64,000 bases of DNA from VAZQ01 sp963817015 (GCA_963817015.1 CAWFMV010000007.1:1984001-2048000), one strand, 5' to 3'; positions 52,985 through 62,729 are shown, counted from the first letter of the stretch. Notes: generated by a model from the sequence alone, not told the origin. Numbers and translations are program-made.

Positions 52985-53031
52985 CTTCTGCCGTTGCTCA
53001 GACATGAGCGGGCAAGAAAGAGGAGAAACTG

Positions 53032-53115
53032 ATGGGCCGCTACGCTTTGCTGTGGTTGCTTGGAGTCCCGATCCCGATCCTGTTGCTGATCTGGGCGTTC
53101 GGCGGCCTGCACTAA
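53032..53115 (+). CDS. 27-residue membrane microprotein (paralogue 2)
   Basis: ATG 53032 follows AGAGGAGA. The 27-codon frame reads MGRYALLWLLGVPIPI then a hydrophobic stretch ending FGGLH. It shares length and the ALLWLxGVPxPI block with the microprotein at 42564, which has a consensus EcfG-type promoter. Two paralogues within 11 kb, each with its own ribosome site, make a genuine protein family likely. Confidence 0.75.
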   Translation: MGRYALLWLLGVPIPILLLIWAFGGLH

Positions 53116-53157
53116 TATGGGATGGAGCGTGACGGGCGGGGCGTTAGGACACGCTCG

Positions 53158-53221
53158 TCAGCGCTCCAACACGTCAGCGCTGAAGGAGCTCAGCGCTCAA
53201 GCACCTCAGCGCTCAAGCACT
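53158..53221. repeat. Four tandem 16-bp repeats at the 3' end of the hybrid kinase gene
   Basis: The repeats TCAGCGCTCCAACACG, TCAGCGCTGAAGGAGC, TCAGCGCTCAAGCACC and TCAGCGCTCAAGCACT lie head to tail. The last one contains the stop codon of the kinase gene (TCA on this strand), so each unit repeats the last codons plus stop. Units three and four differ by one base. Confidence 0.9.
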
Positions 53222-55128
53222 TGGCGAATCTTGCGCGACAAGTCGTCCTGCGTATAGGGCTTGGAGAGGAGCTGCACATTCGGATCGAGCCGGCCGTGAT
53301 GGATAATGGCGTTGGGCGTGTAGCCGGTCGTGTAGAGGACCGCCAAGCCTGGGCGCGCTTTCAGCACTTCCTGCGAGAGCTGCCGTCCATTCATCCCGCC
53401 CGGCAGGACGATGTCGGTGAACAAGAGATCGATGTGTGCGCCATTATTGACAATTCTTAGCGCGCCGCCGCCGTCGTGTGCCACCAGCACCTTGTATCCG
53501 AGCTCCTCCAACGCTGATCTGGCATATTCACGCACATCCTCGTTGTCTTCCACCAGCAGGATCGTTTCCGACGAGCGTGCTGATATGACGGGCGGGGTGC
53601 GTTGCGGCATTTCTTCGGGACTGGCCGCGACCTCCGCCGCCTGACCAAGCCGCGGCAGATAGATCTTGACGGTCGTGCCTTCATTGATCTCGCTGTAGAT
53701 GCGGATGTGGCCGCCGGTCTGCTTTACGAATCCATGCACCATCGCGAGCCCGAGGCCGGAGCCTTGTCCGTGGCTCTTGGTCGTAAAGAACGGCTCGAAC
53801 ACTCGCCTCATCAGGTCGGGCGGAATTCCAGTCCCGGTGTCGGTGACACTGAGCAAAACATATTGGCCAGGCGTGACGTCGCCAAACTGGCGCGCGTAGG
53901 CCTCATCGAGATGGGAGTTGGCGGTCTCGATCGTGAGATGGCCGCCTTTTGGCATTGCATCACGGGCGTTGACGGCGAGATTCAAAATGGCATTTTCCAG
54001 CTGATTGGCATCGACAAAAGTCGGCCATAGTCCTGCGGCCAGAACGGTCTCGAAGACAATCGTTTCCCCCATCGTGCGCCGCAGCAGGTCCGAGACGCCG
54101 CTGACGATCTTGTTGAGATCGGCCCGCACGGGGGCGAGCGGCTGGCGCCTCGCGAAGGCCAGCAGGCGATGCGTCAGCTTGGCGGCGCTGTGCGCGCCTT
54201 GGAGTGCGAGCTCGGCGGGCTTGGTTAGCGCGGTCAGAGCTTCAATGCTTAGTCCATTCGGCTGCGTGCGCGTGATGCGGCGCAGCAGGGTCTCGAGACT
54301 GCCGATGATGACCGTCAGCATGTTGTTGAAGTCGTGCGCAATGCCGCCGGTCAGCTGGCCGACCGATTCCATCTTTTGTGCCTGCAGCAGCGTTTCTTCC
54401 GACTCACGGCGGCGGCGCGCCTCGTTCTCGAGCTCGGCGGTGCGGAAATCGAGGTCCTCGATGTACTGAAACGTCGAGCGGGCGAAGAACACCACCAGCC
54501 CGATTGCGAGCACGAGCGCGCTGCCGCCTGCTCCAACAAGGAATGTCTCCCAGAAGCTGGCCATGTGCTGGCGTTCGTTGAGCAGCGCGAGCTCCCGGCC
54601 ATTGAAAGCGTCGATGAGCGTCCGCGTCTCGTCCATGATCGACTTGCCAGTCTTGAGCCTGACAAGCTCGATGGCCTCATCCCGCTTCCCCTGACCGGTC
54701 AGCGCGAGAACGTCGCGGTAGAAGTCCATCAGCTGCCCGGCCGTGCTGGAGATGGCCTTGAGACTTTGCTGCTGAATGGGGTTGTCGCGGGTCAGCGCGG
54801 TGAGCCGCTCGACGGTTTCGGAGATCTGCCGCGGTGCGGCCTGGTAAGGCTCCAGAAAGGCCTCGTCACCCGACAGCAGGAACCCGCGGATGCCGGTCTC
54901 GGCGTTGAGCGTGATCGTCAGCAGATCGCGCGCTAACTGGCGAATGTCGATGGTGCGGTTGACCGACTTTTCGGCGTCGGCGGCGCGAAACAGGGCGCCA
55001 ACCGCGGCTGCGCCCGCAAAGCACATCAAGGCGATTGCGGCGGCCAGGGCCAGTATGCGTTGACGTGAGAACCCGACATTGTCGCCGTGCGTCAGTCTTG
55101 GGATCCAACCGGACAACATCGGGGGCAC
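53206..55128 (-). CDS. Hybrid sensor histidine kinase with CHASE3-type sensor
   Basis: This 640-residue protein has a periplasmic helical sensor (residues 50-200, with the CHASE3-like ETGIRGFLLSGDEAFLEPYQ) between two membrane helices, a coiled coil, and HisKA with GQLTGGIAHDFNNMLTVIIG. The HATPase has NLAVNARDAMP, DTGTGIP and GSGLGLAMVHGF, and the receiver has ILLVEDNEDVR, FTDIVLPGGMNG and SKPYTQ. The class often controls a separate regulator. GTG 55128 or ATG 55119 may be the start. Confidence 0.88.
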   Translation of the reverse strand: MPPMLSGWIPRLTHGDNVGFSRQRILALAAAIALMCFAGAAAVGALFRAADAEKSVNRTIDIRQLARDLLTITLNAETGIRGFLLSGDEAFLEPYQAAPRQISETVERLTALTRDNPIQQQSLKAISSTAGQLMDFYRDVLALTGQGKRDEAIELVRLKTGKSIMDETRTLIDAFNGRELALLNERQHMASFWETFLVGAGGSALVLAIGLVVFFARSTFQYIEDLDFRTAELENEARRRRESEETLLQAQKMESVGQLTGGIAHDFNNMLTVIIGSLETLLRRITRTQPNGLSIEALTALTKPAELALQGAHSAAKLTHRLLAFARRQPLAPVRADLNKIVSGVSDLLRRTMGETIVFETVLAAGLWPTFVDANQLENAILNLAVNARDAMPKGGHLTIETANSHLDEAYARQFGDVTPGQYVLLSVTDTGTGIPPDLMRRVFEPFFTTKSHGQGSGLGLAMVHGFVKQTGGHIRIYSEINEGTTVKIYLPRLGQAAEVAASPEEMPQRTPPVISARSSETILLVEDNEDVREYARSALEELGYKVLVAHDGGGALRIVNNGAHIDLLFTDIVLPGGMNGRQLSQEVLKARPGLAVLYTTGYTPNAIIHHGRLDPNVQLLSKPYTQDDLSRKIRQVLER

Positions 55129-55249
55129 ACAGACCTGTCACTGCTCATCGCGGTCCATATATAGTATCCTCCGACCGTCATCGAAGTCCAATTTGACACG
55201 ATCCTGGTTGCGTCTTGTGTTAACCACCACGCGGTGTCATCCTGACAGT

Positions 55250-55274
55250 GGAACTTGTCGGGTGGGGCATCGTG
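55250..55274 (+). promoter_or_regulatory. Possible EcfG-type promoter for an HWE kinase gene
   Basis: GGAAC at 55250-55254, 16 bases, then CGTG at 55271-55274, one mismatch from CGTT. The kinase ATG is at 55310. Confidence 0.4.
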
Positions 55275-55309
55275 ATTCAAATCCGGGCCCACAGCATCAG
55301 CCAGCCAAA

Positions 55310-57800
55310 ATGCAGGAGAACCTGAGAACGACGCCTACAGAGCGCGCAGGTCTTGCCTTGCTCCGGCCTGATCACTGGCGGGTCGGGCACCGTCTGATCG
55401 CGTTGGTGGTGGCTATTGCGCTACCGCTCAATCTCCTGATCGTTGCGGTCATTGTCAGCCTCGCCAGCTCTTCGATCGAGCTGCAGCGCACGAGCCTCCT
55501 CTATACGGCCCGCTCGGTGGCGTCTGGCGTCGATGCTCAACTCGCCAAGTATATGGCGATAGCGGCGGATCTGCAGAAGTCTCCGGCTCTGTTCGCGGAC
55601 GATGCCACAGCCTTCGAGTCGGAAGCGCGTCAGGCTTTGACTGGAGTTCCCGATGCCTGGATCGCGCTTAGCGATGTTTCCGGTCAGCAACTCGTCAATA
55701 CATCGATAGGTGCCGGGCATCCGCTGCCGCGTCGCGGAGCGGAGGCATTGGCGGCCCAGGAGCGCGCCATCAAAACCCGATCGGTCATCATCACGGGTGT
55801 TCGGCGCAGCACTGCGGTTGGCGATTGGGTTGCCACGGTCGAGGCCCCGGTATTCAAGAGTGGCGAGCCGTTTCGGGTGATATCGGTTGCGATCAGTTTG
55901 CCGGCCTTTCTCACGATCGTAGGTCAGCTCGATAAGCCCAATGCCTGGCTCGTCGGCATCATCGACGGGGATGGTCGATTTGTTGTCCGGGTTCCGGACA
56001 ACGACAAGCGGGTCGGTCAGCTTGCGTCGGAAGGCTGGCGCAATGTCCGCCGCCAGGAAGGCATCGCCGAGTTTCACGCGCTTGAGGGCGAGTGGGTCGT
56101 CAACGCCAATGCGCTCTCGCGGCTCAGCGACTGGAGCATCGGCATTGGCATGCAGAAGAGCGAGCTGACTGGAGCCGCCTGGCGCGCCGTGCGGTGGTCC
56201 GCAATTCTCGGCGCATTGATCTCGCTGTCCAGTCTGTTGTTGGCGGCACAGGTGGCTCGCTCCATCTCCCAGCCGATCAACATCCTGCAAAACAATGCAG
56301 TCGCGTTGGTGCATGGCTCGCCCATAGAATATCGCCCGGATTCTCCGGAGATCAGAGAGCTTTGGGACTCGCTGAGCCACGCGGTCGGTGATCGCAACCG
56401 CGCAGACCTGGAGTTGAAGCGCCTCAGTGCGCGAATGACCGCGATCGTCGAACTCGTCCTTTGATGCGATTGTCACCAAGATGCTCGACGGCACAATCAC
56501 GAGCTGGAATGAAAGTGCCGAGCGTTTGTTCGGCTACTCTGAAAAGGAGATCGTTGGGCAATCCATTCGTCGTCTCATTCCGCCCGATCGGCAGCAGGAA
56601 GAAGACGACATCATCGCACGCCTGCAGAGAGGCGAGATGATCAAGTCGTTCGAAACGGTGCGCCTGACCAGGGATGGTCATTTGATCGATGTCTCGGTGA
56701 CGATCTCGCCCCTTCGCGATGGCACGGGCAAGCTGATCGGCGCCTCCAAGGTCGCCCGCGACATCTCCGAGCGCAAGGAGCGTGAGCGGAGGCTGCGGGA
56801 GAGCGAGGAGCGTCTGAGCCAGATCATCAATACGGTGAATGCATTCGTCGGCCTGCTCGACGCGAGCGGCAGGATCATTGAGGTGAATGCGCGCGCACTC
56901 GAGGCCGCAGGCGCCACGCGTGAGGATGTCCTCGGCCGGCTCATGGCTGACGCTCCCTGGTGGTCGCATTCGCCGGACGCCAGCAAGCGCATGAGCGACA
57001 TCGTGGCGCGCTGCCTGGCTGGGGAGACCGTGCGCTGCGATCTGCAGTATTCGGTGGATGGCCAACTACGGTGGGTCGATTTCCAGGCGGCGCCTATCTT
57101 TGCGGCTGATGGCAGCGTCACCGCTGTGGTGCCATCCGGCGTCGACATTACGGATCGCAAGCGGTCGGAGGAGCAGGTGCGCCTGCTCATGCTCGAGGTC
57201 AATCACCGGGCAAAGAACATGCTGGGCGTCGTGCTGGCCATTGCACGCCAGACCACGTCGACGAGTCCGCGCGACTTTCTGGGCAAGCTCACGCAGCGGA
57301 TTCAGGCGCTTTCCGTCAATCTCGATTTGCTGGTGAAGAACGAATGGCAGGGAGTCGATCTCGAGCCCCTCGTGCATGCACAGCTGGATTACTTTTCCAA
57401 CTCGATTGGAACCCGTATCACCATCGAAGGGCCCGAGCTCCGGCTGAGCCGGGAGGCCGCGCAGGCCATCGGCATGGCGCTCCATGAGCTGGCAACGAAT
57501 GCCATCAAGCACGGCGCGCTATCGAATGAGGATGGACGAATTTCCATCGCCTGGACGTGTGACGATGATTTGTTCTCCATATCCTGGCAGGAGCGCGGCG
57601 GACCTGCGGTCGAGCCGCCGACACGCCGCGGCTTTGGAAACACCGTGCTGACCACGCTGGCCGAGGCGGCTGTTTCGGGGCACGTGTCCGTCGACTACAA
57701 CCCGGCCGGCTTGCGCTGGGAGCTGACATGCTCGGCGCGCAATGCGCTGGAGCCTGGTCACGGGCCCGTCAAGGTACAAGCGCGCGAGCGAGCGCAATGA
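55310..57800 (+). CDS. Membrane HWE sensor kinase with dCache-like and two PAS domains, frame broken once
   Basis: The first frame gives two membrane helices (LIALVVAIALPLNLLIVAVIV and AILGALISLSSLLLAAQVA) flanking a periplasmic sensor of about 240 residues, then HAMP-like sequence. The next frame has PAS 1 (DGTITSWNESAERLFGYSEKE), PAS 2 (TVNAFVGLLDASGRIIEVN) and the HWE kinase (MLEVNHRAKNMLGV, ELATNAIKHGAL, ISWQERGGPAV). A +1 change lies near 56454; removing one base restores VESSFDAIVTK. It is a likely input kinase for PhyR. Confidence 0.87.
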
Positions 57801-57809
57801 GAACGCGAG

Positions 57810-58442
57810 TTAGCCGACAATCGCGCGGTGGATGTCATCCATGGAGGCGAACAGATAGTCGGGCTGATGGTCGCGCAGCAGATCGATTGTTGCGTATCCC
57901 CAGCTCACGGCGCCCGCGTCGAGCCCCGCCTTTCGTGCAGCGTCAATATCACGGGCTTCGTCACCGATCGCAATGGTACGGTCGGCGCTCGCACCTTGCC
58001 GCTTGATGACGGCATGGAATTTGGAGGCCTTGCCCAGCAGAGACGCGCCGCATGCGTAGTCACGAATTCGTCTGGAATTGTCCTGCCCCAGAATACGGCG
58101 GACGTTCGCCTCGGAATTCGATGTCACGATCGCGATGGCGACATCGCATTCAGCCAGCCCCGACAGCAGGGCATCGACACCCTGGAACAGCCCTATCAGG
58201 TGCGCGTCACGGGCGACCAGCTGCCGCATATATCGCGCGATGAACGGGATCTTCCAGATCGGAACTCCCAGATAGCGAATGATGTCGGTGGTTCGTTGTC
58301 CCCTCAGCTCCTCCAGCTCCGCGTCGGTGATCTGCCGGAAGCCGTAGCGCCGCGCAACGTCGTTGATCGTCGATCGAAGCCACGCAGCACTGTCCGCCAG
58401 CGTTCCATCGAAGTCAAAGATGGCAAGGTCATAACGCTTCAT
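57810..58442 (-). CDS. HAD-superfamily phosphatase (Gph-like)
   Basis: This 210-residue HAD hydrolase has motif I FDFDGTLADS (nucleophile and acid Asp), motif II IAIVTSNS, a Lys in GKASKFHAVI and motif IV AIGDEARDIDAARKAG. The cap is of the small helical type 1 kind (about residues 18-80), as in phosphoglycolate phosphatases. Substrate unknown. It is convergent with the HWE kinase gene, nine bases apart. Confidence 0.85.
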   Translation of the reverse strand: MKRYDLAIFDFDGTLADSAAWLRSTINDVARRYGFRQITDAELEELRGQRTTDIIRYLGVPIWKIPFIARYMRQLVARDAHLIGLFQGVDALLSGLAECDVAIAIVTSNSEANVRRILGQDNSRRIRDYACGASLLGKASKFHAVIKRQGASADRTIAIGDEARDIDAARKAGLDAGAVSWGYATIDLLRDHQPDYLFASMDDIHRAIVG

Positions 58443-58600
58443 GAGATCGTTTACCTTTGCTGGACGGCGGGTCGTGATCCGGCTCTGCGCGTGGGCGGAT
58501 CGTCGGGCGGGCGTGTGCTGCCAGGAACCTTACGCCTGCCTCCGACTTGTAACCAATGCCTCGTATTGTTTTTTGTTGCTGATTGATCCTGGAGAGCGAC

Positions 58601-58825
58601 ATGGCGAAGAGAAGGACCAAGAGAAAGACACGGAGATATTCGCGGAGCGCTGGCGCGGACGTCGAGAAGGAGATGCATCGCTACAAGCGTGGCACAGCCA
58701 GGAGCGGTCCAGGCGGCAAGGGTGGCAGGGTGAAGAGTCGCAAGCAGGCGATTGCAATCGGGCTGTCCGAGGCGCGCAAGAAGGGGAAGAAGGTGCCGGC
58801 GAGGCCGGCGCGCCGTAGCAAGTAG
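58601..58825 (+). CDS. Small basic protein, DUF6496-like
   Basis: This 74-residue protein is very basic: MAKRRTKRKTRRYSRS, GAD(V)EKEMHRYKRG, then GPGGKGGRVKSRKQAIAIGLSEARKKGKK. The K/R-rich termini and the RKQAIAIALSEA-type helix are typical of DUF6496/plasma-protein-like small basic proteins in rhizobia, perhaps nucleic-acid binding. ATG 58601 is preferred over an upstream start at 58583. Confidence 0.75.
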   Translation: MAKRRTKRKTRRYSRSAGADVEKEMHRYKRGTARSGPGGKGGRVKSRKQAIAIGLSEARKKGKKVPARPARRSK

Positions 58826-59116
58826 GCCCGCTCGCCAACGGCAGACCACCCGCAATGTTCACCCGCGCGCGAGACGGCCCATAGGGTCCACGTGCGCGCT
58901 TCGTGTGCCCTTTCGAGTTTTGGTGGCACTCGTCACTCTTGTTTGGCGGGCGACGCTTTCACGCGCACGTGATCGTTGGCCTTTGTGATCGGTATCCGAT
59001 CTTTCATAAACCTCGCGCTGTAATTGCGACTATTAACGACTGCGCTACATTGTCGAGTGAAGGTCAGCGGTGCTATAGCAATCGAAGTCGCGGCGCCGGA
59101 TCGCCAAACGCATCGC

Positions 59117-59509
59117 ATGACGTACCGAGATGGAATGAGACGTCGATGGAGCCCGCGCAGGGCAGGGGTCGCGCTGGTCGCGGCCTATGCGTTGGCGCTG
59201 CAGGCGCTGCTTGCCAGCTTTGGTGTCGGGGCGGCGCTGGTGCGCGACCAGGCGGCGACCATCGCGGGCGTGATCTGTTCAGGTGGCGTTGCGTCTTCCC
59301 TGCCTGTCCCGGTCGCTCCGCTGGAGCACGACAGCTCGGATTGCTGCATTCTGTGTGGAGCACCCGCTCCCGCGCTGCTCGATCACGTCAGCGCGTTGAA
59401 GCTTGCGGTCGAGGGCTTGTCGTCTCGTTTGTTGGCGCCGCTTGGTGTGCATCATCACGACACGATGGCGTGGTTGCCCGGCCGCGCGCGCGCGCCGCCG
59501 ACTGCATAG
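59117..59509 (+). CDS. DUF2946-like exported protein
   Basis: This protein of about 130 residues has one N-terminal hydrophobic segment (AGVALVAAYALALQALLASFG) and a CCILCGAP motif that resembles the metal-type cysteine pair of DUF2946, with a His-rich later part (GVHHHDT). The next gene encodes a PCuAC copper chaperone, and DUF2946 genes commonly neighbour copper genes, so a role in copper handling is inferred. ATG 59117 is the likely start. Confidence 0.65.
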   Translation: MTYRDGMRRRWSPRRAGVALVAAYALALQALLASFGVGAALVRDQAATIAGVICSGGVASSLPVPVAPLEHDSSDCCILCGAPAPALLDHVSALKLAVEGLSSRLLAPLGVHHHDTMAWLPGRARAPPTA

Positions 59510-59638
59510 TTGCGCGTTTCTTCTGGGATCTGCCGCCTCAGCATCAACGACTGGCAGTCGCCGGTGGCTTCAGTATTGCCGCGCAGGCGCGAGATCCTCG
59601 GCCATCCTTGAGCTCAACCGAAATATGAGAGGCTAACA

Positions 59639-60124
59639 ATGTCACAAGCACGTAAGTTCTTGCTCGCGATGTGCACGCTCGCCGCCACGGTCGGCGCGGC
59701 GCTCGCACAGACCTACTCCGTCGGCCCGATGAAGGTCGACCAGCCCTGGGTTCGCGCTACGCCGGGTGGGGCCAAGGTTGGTGGCGGCTACGTGACGATC
59801 ACCAATACGGGCACAACGCCTGATCGGTTCTTGGGTGGCACGCTGCCGCAGGCGGCTCGCTTCGAGGTGCACGAAATGAAGATGGAAGGCGGCACCATGC
59901 AGATGCGCGAGGTCAAGGGCGGGCTGGAGATTGGGCCCGGCCAGAAGGTCGAGCTCAAGCCGGGCGGCTATCACATCATGTTCATGGACCTGCGCGCGCC
60001 ATTCAAGCAGGGCGACAAGCTGAAGGGGCAGCTGCGCTTCGAGAAGGCCGGCACTGTGGACGTCGAATTCAAGGTCGAGTCGATTGGCGCCGGCGGTCCG
60101 GCGATGCCGAAACACGGTCATTAA
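59639..60124 (+). CDS. Periplasmic copper chaperone PCu(A)C
   Basis: This 161-residue protein has a signal peptide (cleavage near ALAQT) and the PCuAC domain. The copper motif H-x-M, then M-x-M and H-x-M, is seen in FEVHEMKMEGGTMQMR and GGYHIMFMDL. It delivers Cu(I) to the CuA site of cytochrome oxidase or scavenges copper. It is 130 bases after the DUF2946-like gene. Confidence 0.92.
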   Translation: MSQARKFLLAMCTLAATVGAALAQTYSVGPMKVDQPWVRATPGGAKVGGGYVTITNTGTTPDRFLGGTLPQAARFEVHEMKMEGGTMQMREVKGGLEIGPGQKVELKPGGYHIMFMDLRAPFKQGDKLKGQLRFEKAGTVDVEFKVESIGAGGPAMPKHGH

Positions 60125-60225
60125 CGATCACTGTAGCGATCGCGCCGCCGGCCGCGTCTCGACGCAACCGGCGGCGTCTGCTACAGCGGCGGCTTGTCGG
60201 CGTCGCGCAGGAAGGCGGGAGTTGA

Positions 60226-61141
60226 ATGGGTATTCGGATCGGCACCGCGGAGCGGGACGGCACCTTTCACAGCCAAGGTATCGCGCTCAAAGCCGTGCTC
60301 GATCAGCGTGCTGCGCTTGCTCCGGTCGAGGTGCTCGAATCGAGCTCGGCCAGTATCGAGAATGCCAACCGGCTGCACACAGGCGAGATCGAGCTCGGCT
60401 TCATGGCCTCGAACTGGATCGGACGTGCGAAGAACGGCGAGCCGCCATTCGCGCAGCCGATCGAGATCCGCATGGTGGCGCCGATGAACGCCGGCCCCCT
60501 GTTCTTCATCGTGCGCGCCGGCTCGCGATATCCGCACGGTCGCCGACCTGCGCGGCCGCCGGGTTGCGGTTGGCATGAAGACGAGCGGCATGGTGCAACA
60601 CGCGCATAATATTTTCGGCGTGCTGGGACTGAGCTTCTCGGATTTCACCCCGGTCTATCTCGATTTTGCCGCCGGCGCCGATGCGCTGGCGCTCGGCGAG
60701 GTCGATGCCCAGTTCCAATGCCCGATCCCGAACAAGGTGATGACCGATCTGTCCGAGCGCATTGCAGTCAGGGTGCTGCCCTATGCGGCCGGCGATCTCG
60801 ACCGGTTGATGCGCGCGGTGTCGTTCTATCGCCCTGTGACTATGCCCAGGGACGCGATCTGCGGCTTGGATGCCGACGTGGCGCAACCCGCGGTCGTGAA
60901 CATCCTGGCCACTCATGCGCGTGTGCCTGAGCCGATCGTGCGCGAAGCGGTCACCGCGATCGTAGCCGGCGCGGACGAGCTTGCCCGCCATAATCCCCTG
61001 TTTGCGGGGCTCCGCAAGCTGTTCGCGCCGCTGCCGACGCAGGGGGCGGCGGCGCTCGAGTTCGGGGGCGTCAGGCTCCATCCGGGCGCAATCGCGGCCT
61101 ATCGCGCCGCGGGATTGCTGGCCGCGCAGGCCGCGGAGTAG
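60226..61141 (+). CDS. TAXI/NMT1-like solute-binding protein, frame broken once, no signal peptide
   Basis: The first frame begins RIGTAERDGTFHSQGIAL at ATG 60226 and reaches MVAPMNAGPLFFIVRAGS. The second continues RTVADLRGRRVAVGMKTSGMVQHA and FTPVYLDFAAGADALALGEVDAQF. This matches TRAP-TAXI or NMT1-type binding proteins of about 300 residues. A +1 change lies near 60533 (CGATATCCGCACGG). The start goes directly into the fold, so no export signal is visible. It may be a cytoplasmic sensor, or the true start may be lost upstream. Confidence 0.75.
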
Positions 61142-61177
61142 ATTGGAGCTCAGAAGAACGATCAAGGAGACGCGCCT

Positions 61178-61699
61178 ATGGCCTATACCCTGGATAATTT
61201 CTGCACGGATGCGCATGCGCTCTTGAAGGCGAAGCCCCTGGCCGAGGCGCTGCCGCAGGTGGCCGATCGCCTGTCCCACCTGCTGGTCAATCCGCAATTC
61301 GTGGCCGAAACCTTCAACGACGACATGCCGCCCGGCAAGCGCGTGCTCTTTCACGACAAGGAGCTCGACTTCTATGTGCTGGCGCATGTGCAGGAGGGCG
61401 GCAAGAAGGGCAAGCCGCACAGCCACGGCAGCTCGTGGGCGATCTATGGCAACGCCAAGGCGGTCACCGGCATGACCGAGTGGCGCCGCGTCAATCCGGC
61501 GAGCGACGAGCACTACGAGCTGACGATGGCGAGCCAGTACGGTCTCGGTGTTGGCCAGACTCGCGCCTATGGCCCCGGCGTGATCCATTCAACCGAGCAC
61601 AAGGAAAAGGCGTGGGTCATCCGCGTCACCGGCACCGACCTCGACAAACTGCCGCGCTATCATTTCCGCAAGCAGGACAAGATCCTGGAAGCGGTGTGA
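61178..61699 (+). CDS. Cupin-fold protein
   Basis: This 173-residue protein has a central cupin motif KPHSHGSSWAIYGNA (two histidines) and a second motif GPGVIHSTEHKEKAWVIRVTGT, typical of a metal-binding beta-barrel. An amphipathic N-terminal part (about residues 1-55) precedes it. It follows the TAXI-like gene by 36 bases with AAGGAGA before the ATG and is probably cotranscribed. The reaction is unknown; small-molecule dioxygenases and isomerases share the fold. Confidence 0.7.
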   Translation: MAYTLDNFCTDAHALLKAKPLAEALPQVADRLSHLLVNPQFVAETFNDDMPPGKRVLFHDKELDFYVLAHVQEGGKKGKPHSHGSSWAIYGNAKAVTGMTEWRRVNPASDEHYELTMASQYGLGVGQTRAYGPGVIHSTEHKEKAWVIRVTGTDLDKLPRYHFRKQDKILEAV

Positions 61700-61940
61700 G
61701 GCGCAGTCTCGGCGGTTGTCTTCACACACTTCTTTCGGCACCCACGCAGATACTAGACTGCGATGGGGGCAGAGCGTTGCCACATCGTTCCGTCCGCCCC
61801 TAGTCCGCGAGGACGGGCGTAACGCTCTAATGTTGTGGAGGGACAAAAGCAGCGGGCCGTTGCATTTCCCTATCGCCGTTGTTCGCAGTCTCAGCGTAGA
61901 AGCAAAAAACACTGGCCAACGGTGGTATTAAAAGACCACT

Positions 61941-62729
61941 ATGCGGACAATGATTCGCAACGAGCCCCGTCTCGAAAAGCAACGCCACCAGGCCGGCCCA
62001 TTTACACCGCAGGTCTCAGACCTGCTTACGGCCGGTCTCGCACAGCACCGTGCCGGCAACCTCCAACTGGCGCGCGACACCTATCAGGTCGTATTGACGA
62101 TCGATCCGCTCCAGGCGGACGCGCTGCATCTTCTCGGGGTGACTTTTCTCAACGAGCGCCCGAGCGAAGCCGAGTCTCTCATTCGGCGCGCGATCTCGTC
62201 CGACAAGCGCAATCCGCTATACTATTCCAATCTGGCCAACGCCCTCCGCAACCAGAAAAGGTTCGAGGAGGCGCTTGCGATGTATGACAAGGCTTTGCGC
62301 CGCAAGCCGGACCACCTTGAGGCGCACGTCAACCGTGGTCTGACCTTGCTGGCGCTGCGGCGGCCCGTCGATGCTGTCGCAGCTTTCGGGGCGGCGCTCA
62401 CGCTGGAGAGTGATTTTCCGGCGGCGCTCAAGTTTCGCGGTGACGCTTTCTACGAGCTTCGTCGCTGGGATGAGGCCGTGGCCGACTATGATCGGCTGCT
62501 CGCCATCACGCCCGGCGATCCGGGTGCGCTCAACAAACGCGGTCTCGCGTTGCTTGAGCTCAAGCGCCTCGACGAAGCACTCGAGAGCTTCGATCTTGCG
62601 CTTGTATTCGTGTCGGACCACCCGGAAATCGTGAACGGCCGCGGCTGTGTGCTGAGAGCCATGGGACGGCTCGATGAGGCCTTGGAGTGCTTCACCCGCG
62701 CAGCTTCGTTGAAGCCGGACTATGCCTGA
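61941..62729 (+). CDS. Tetratricopeptide repeat protein
   Basis: This 262-residue protein consists of about seven TPR units; clear ones are NPLYYSNLANALRNQKRFEEALAMYDKAL, HVNRGLTLLALRRPVDAVAAFGAAL and ALNKRGLALLELKRLDEALESFDLAL. It ends inside a repeat (AASLKPDYA), so it may be the N-terminal part of a longer TPR-glycosyltransferase-type protein, cut short by TGA. No partner gene is evident. Confidence 0.8.
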   Translation: MRTMIRNEPRLEKQRHQAGPFTPQVSDLLTAGLAQHRAGNLQLARDTYQVVLTIDPLQADALHLLGVTFLNERPSEAESLIRRAISSDKRNPLYYSNLANALRNQKRFEEALAMYDKALRRKPDHLEAHVNRGLTLLALRRPVDAVAAFGAALTLESDFPAALKFRGDAFYELRRWDEAVADYDRLLAITPGDPGALNKRGLALLELKRLDEALESFDLALVFVSDHPEIVNGRGCVLRAMGRLDEALECFTRAASLKPDYA

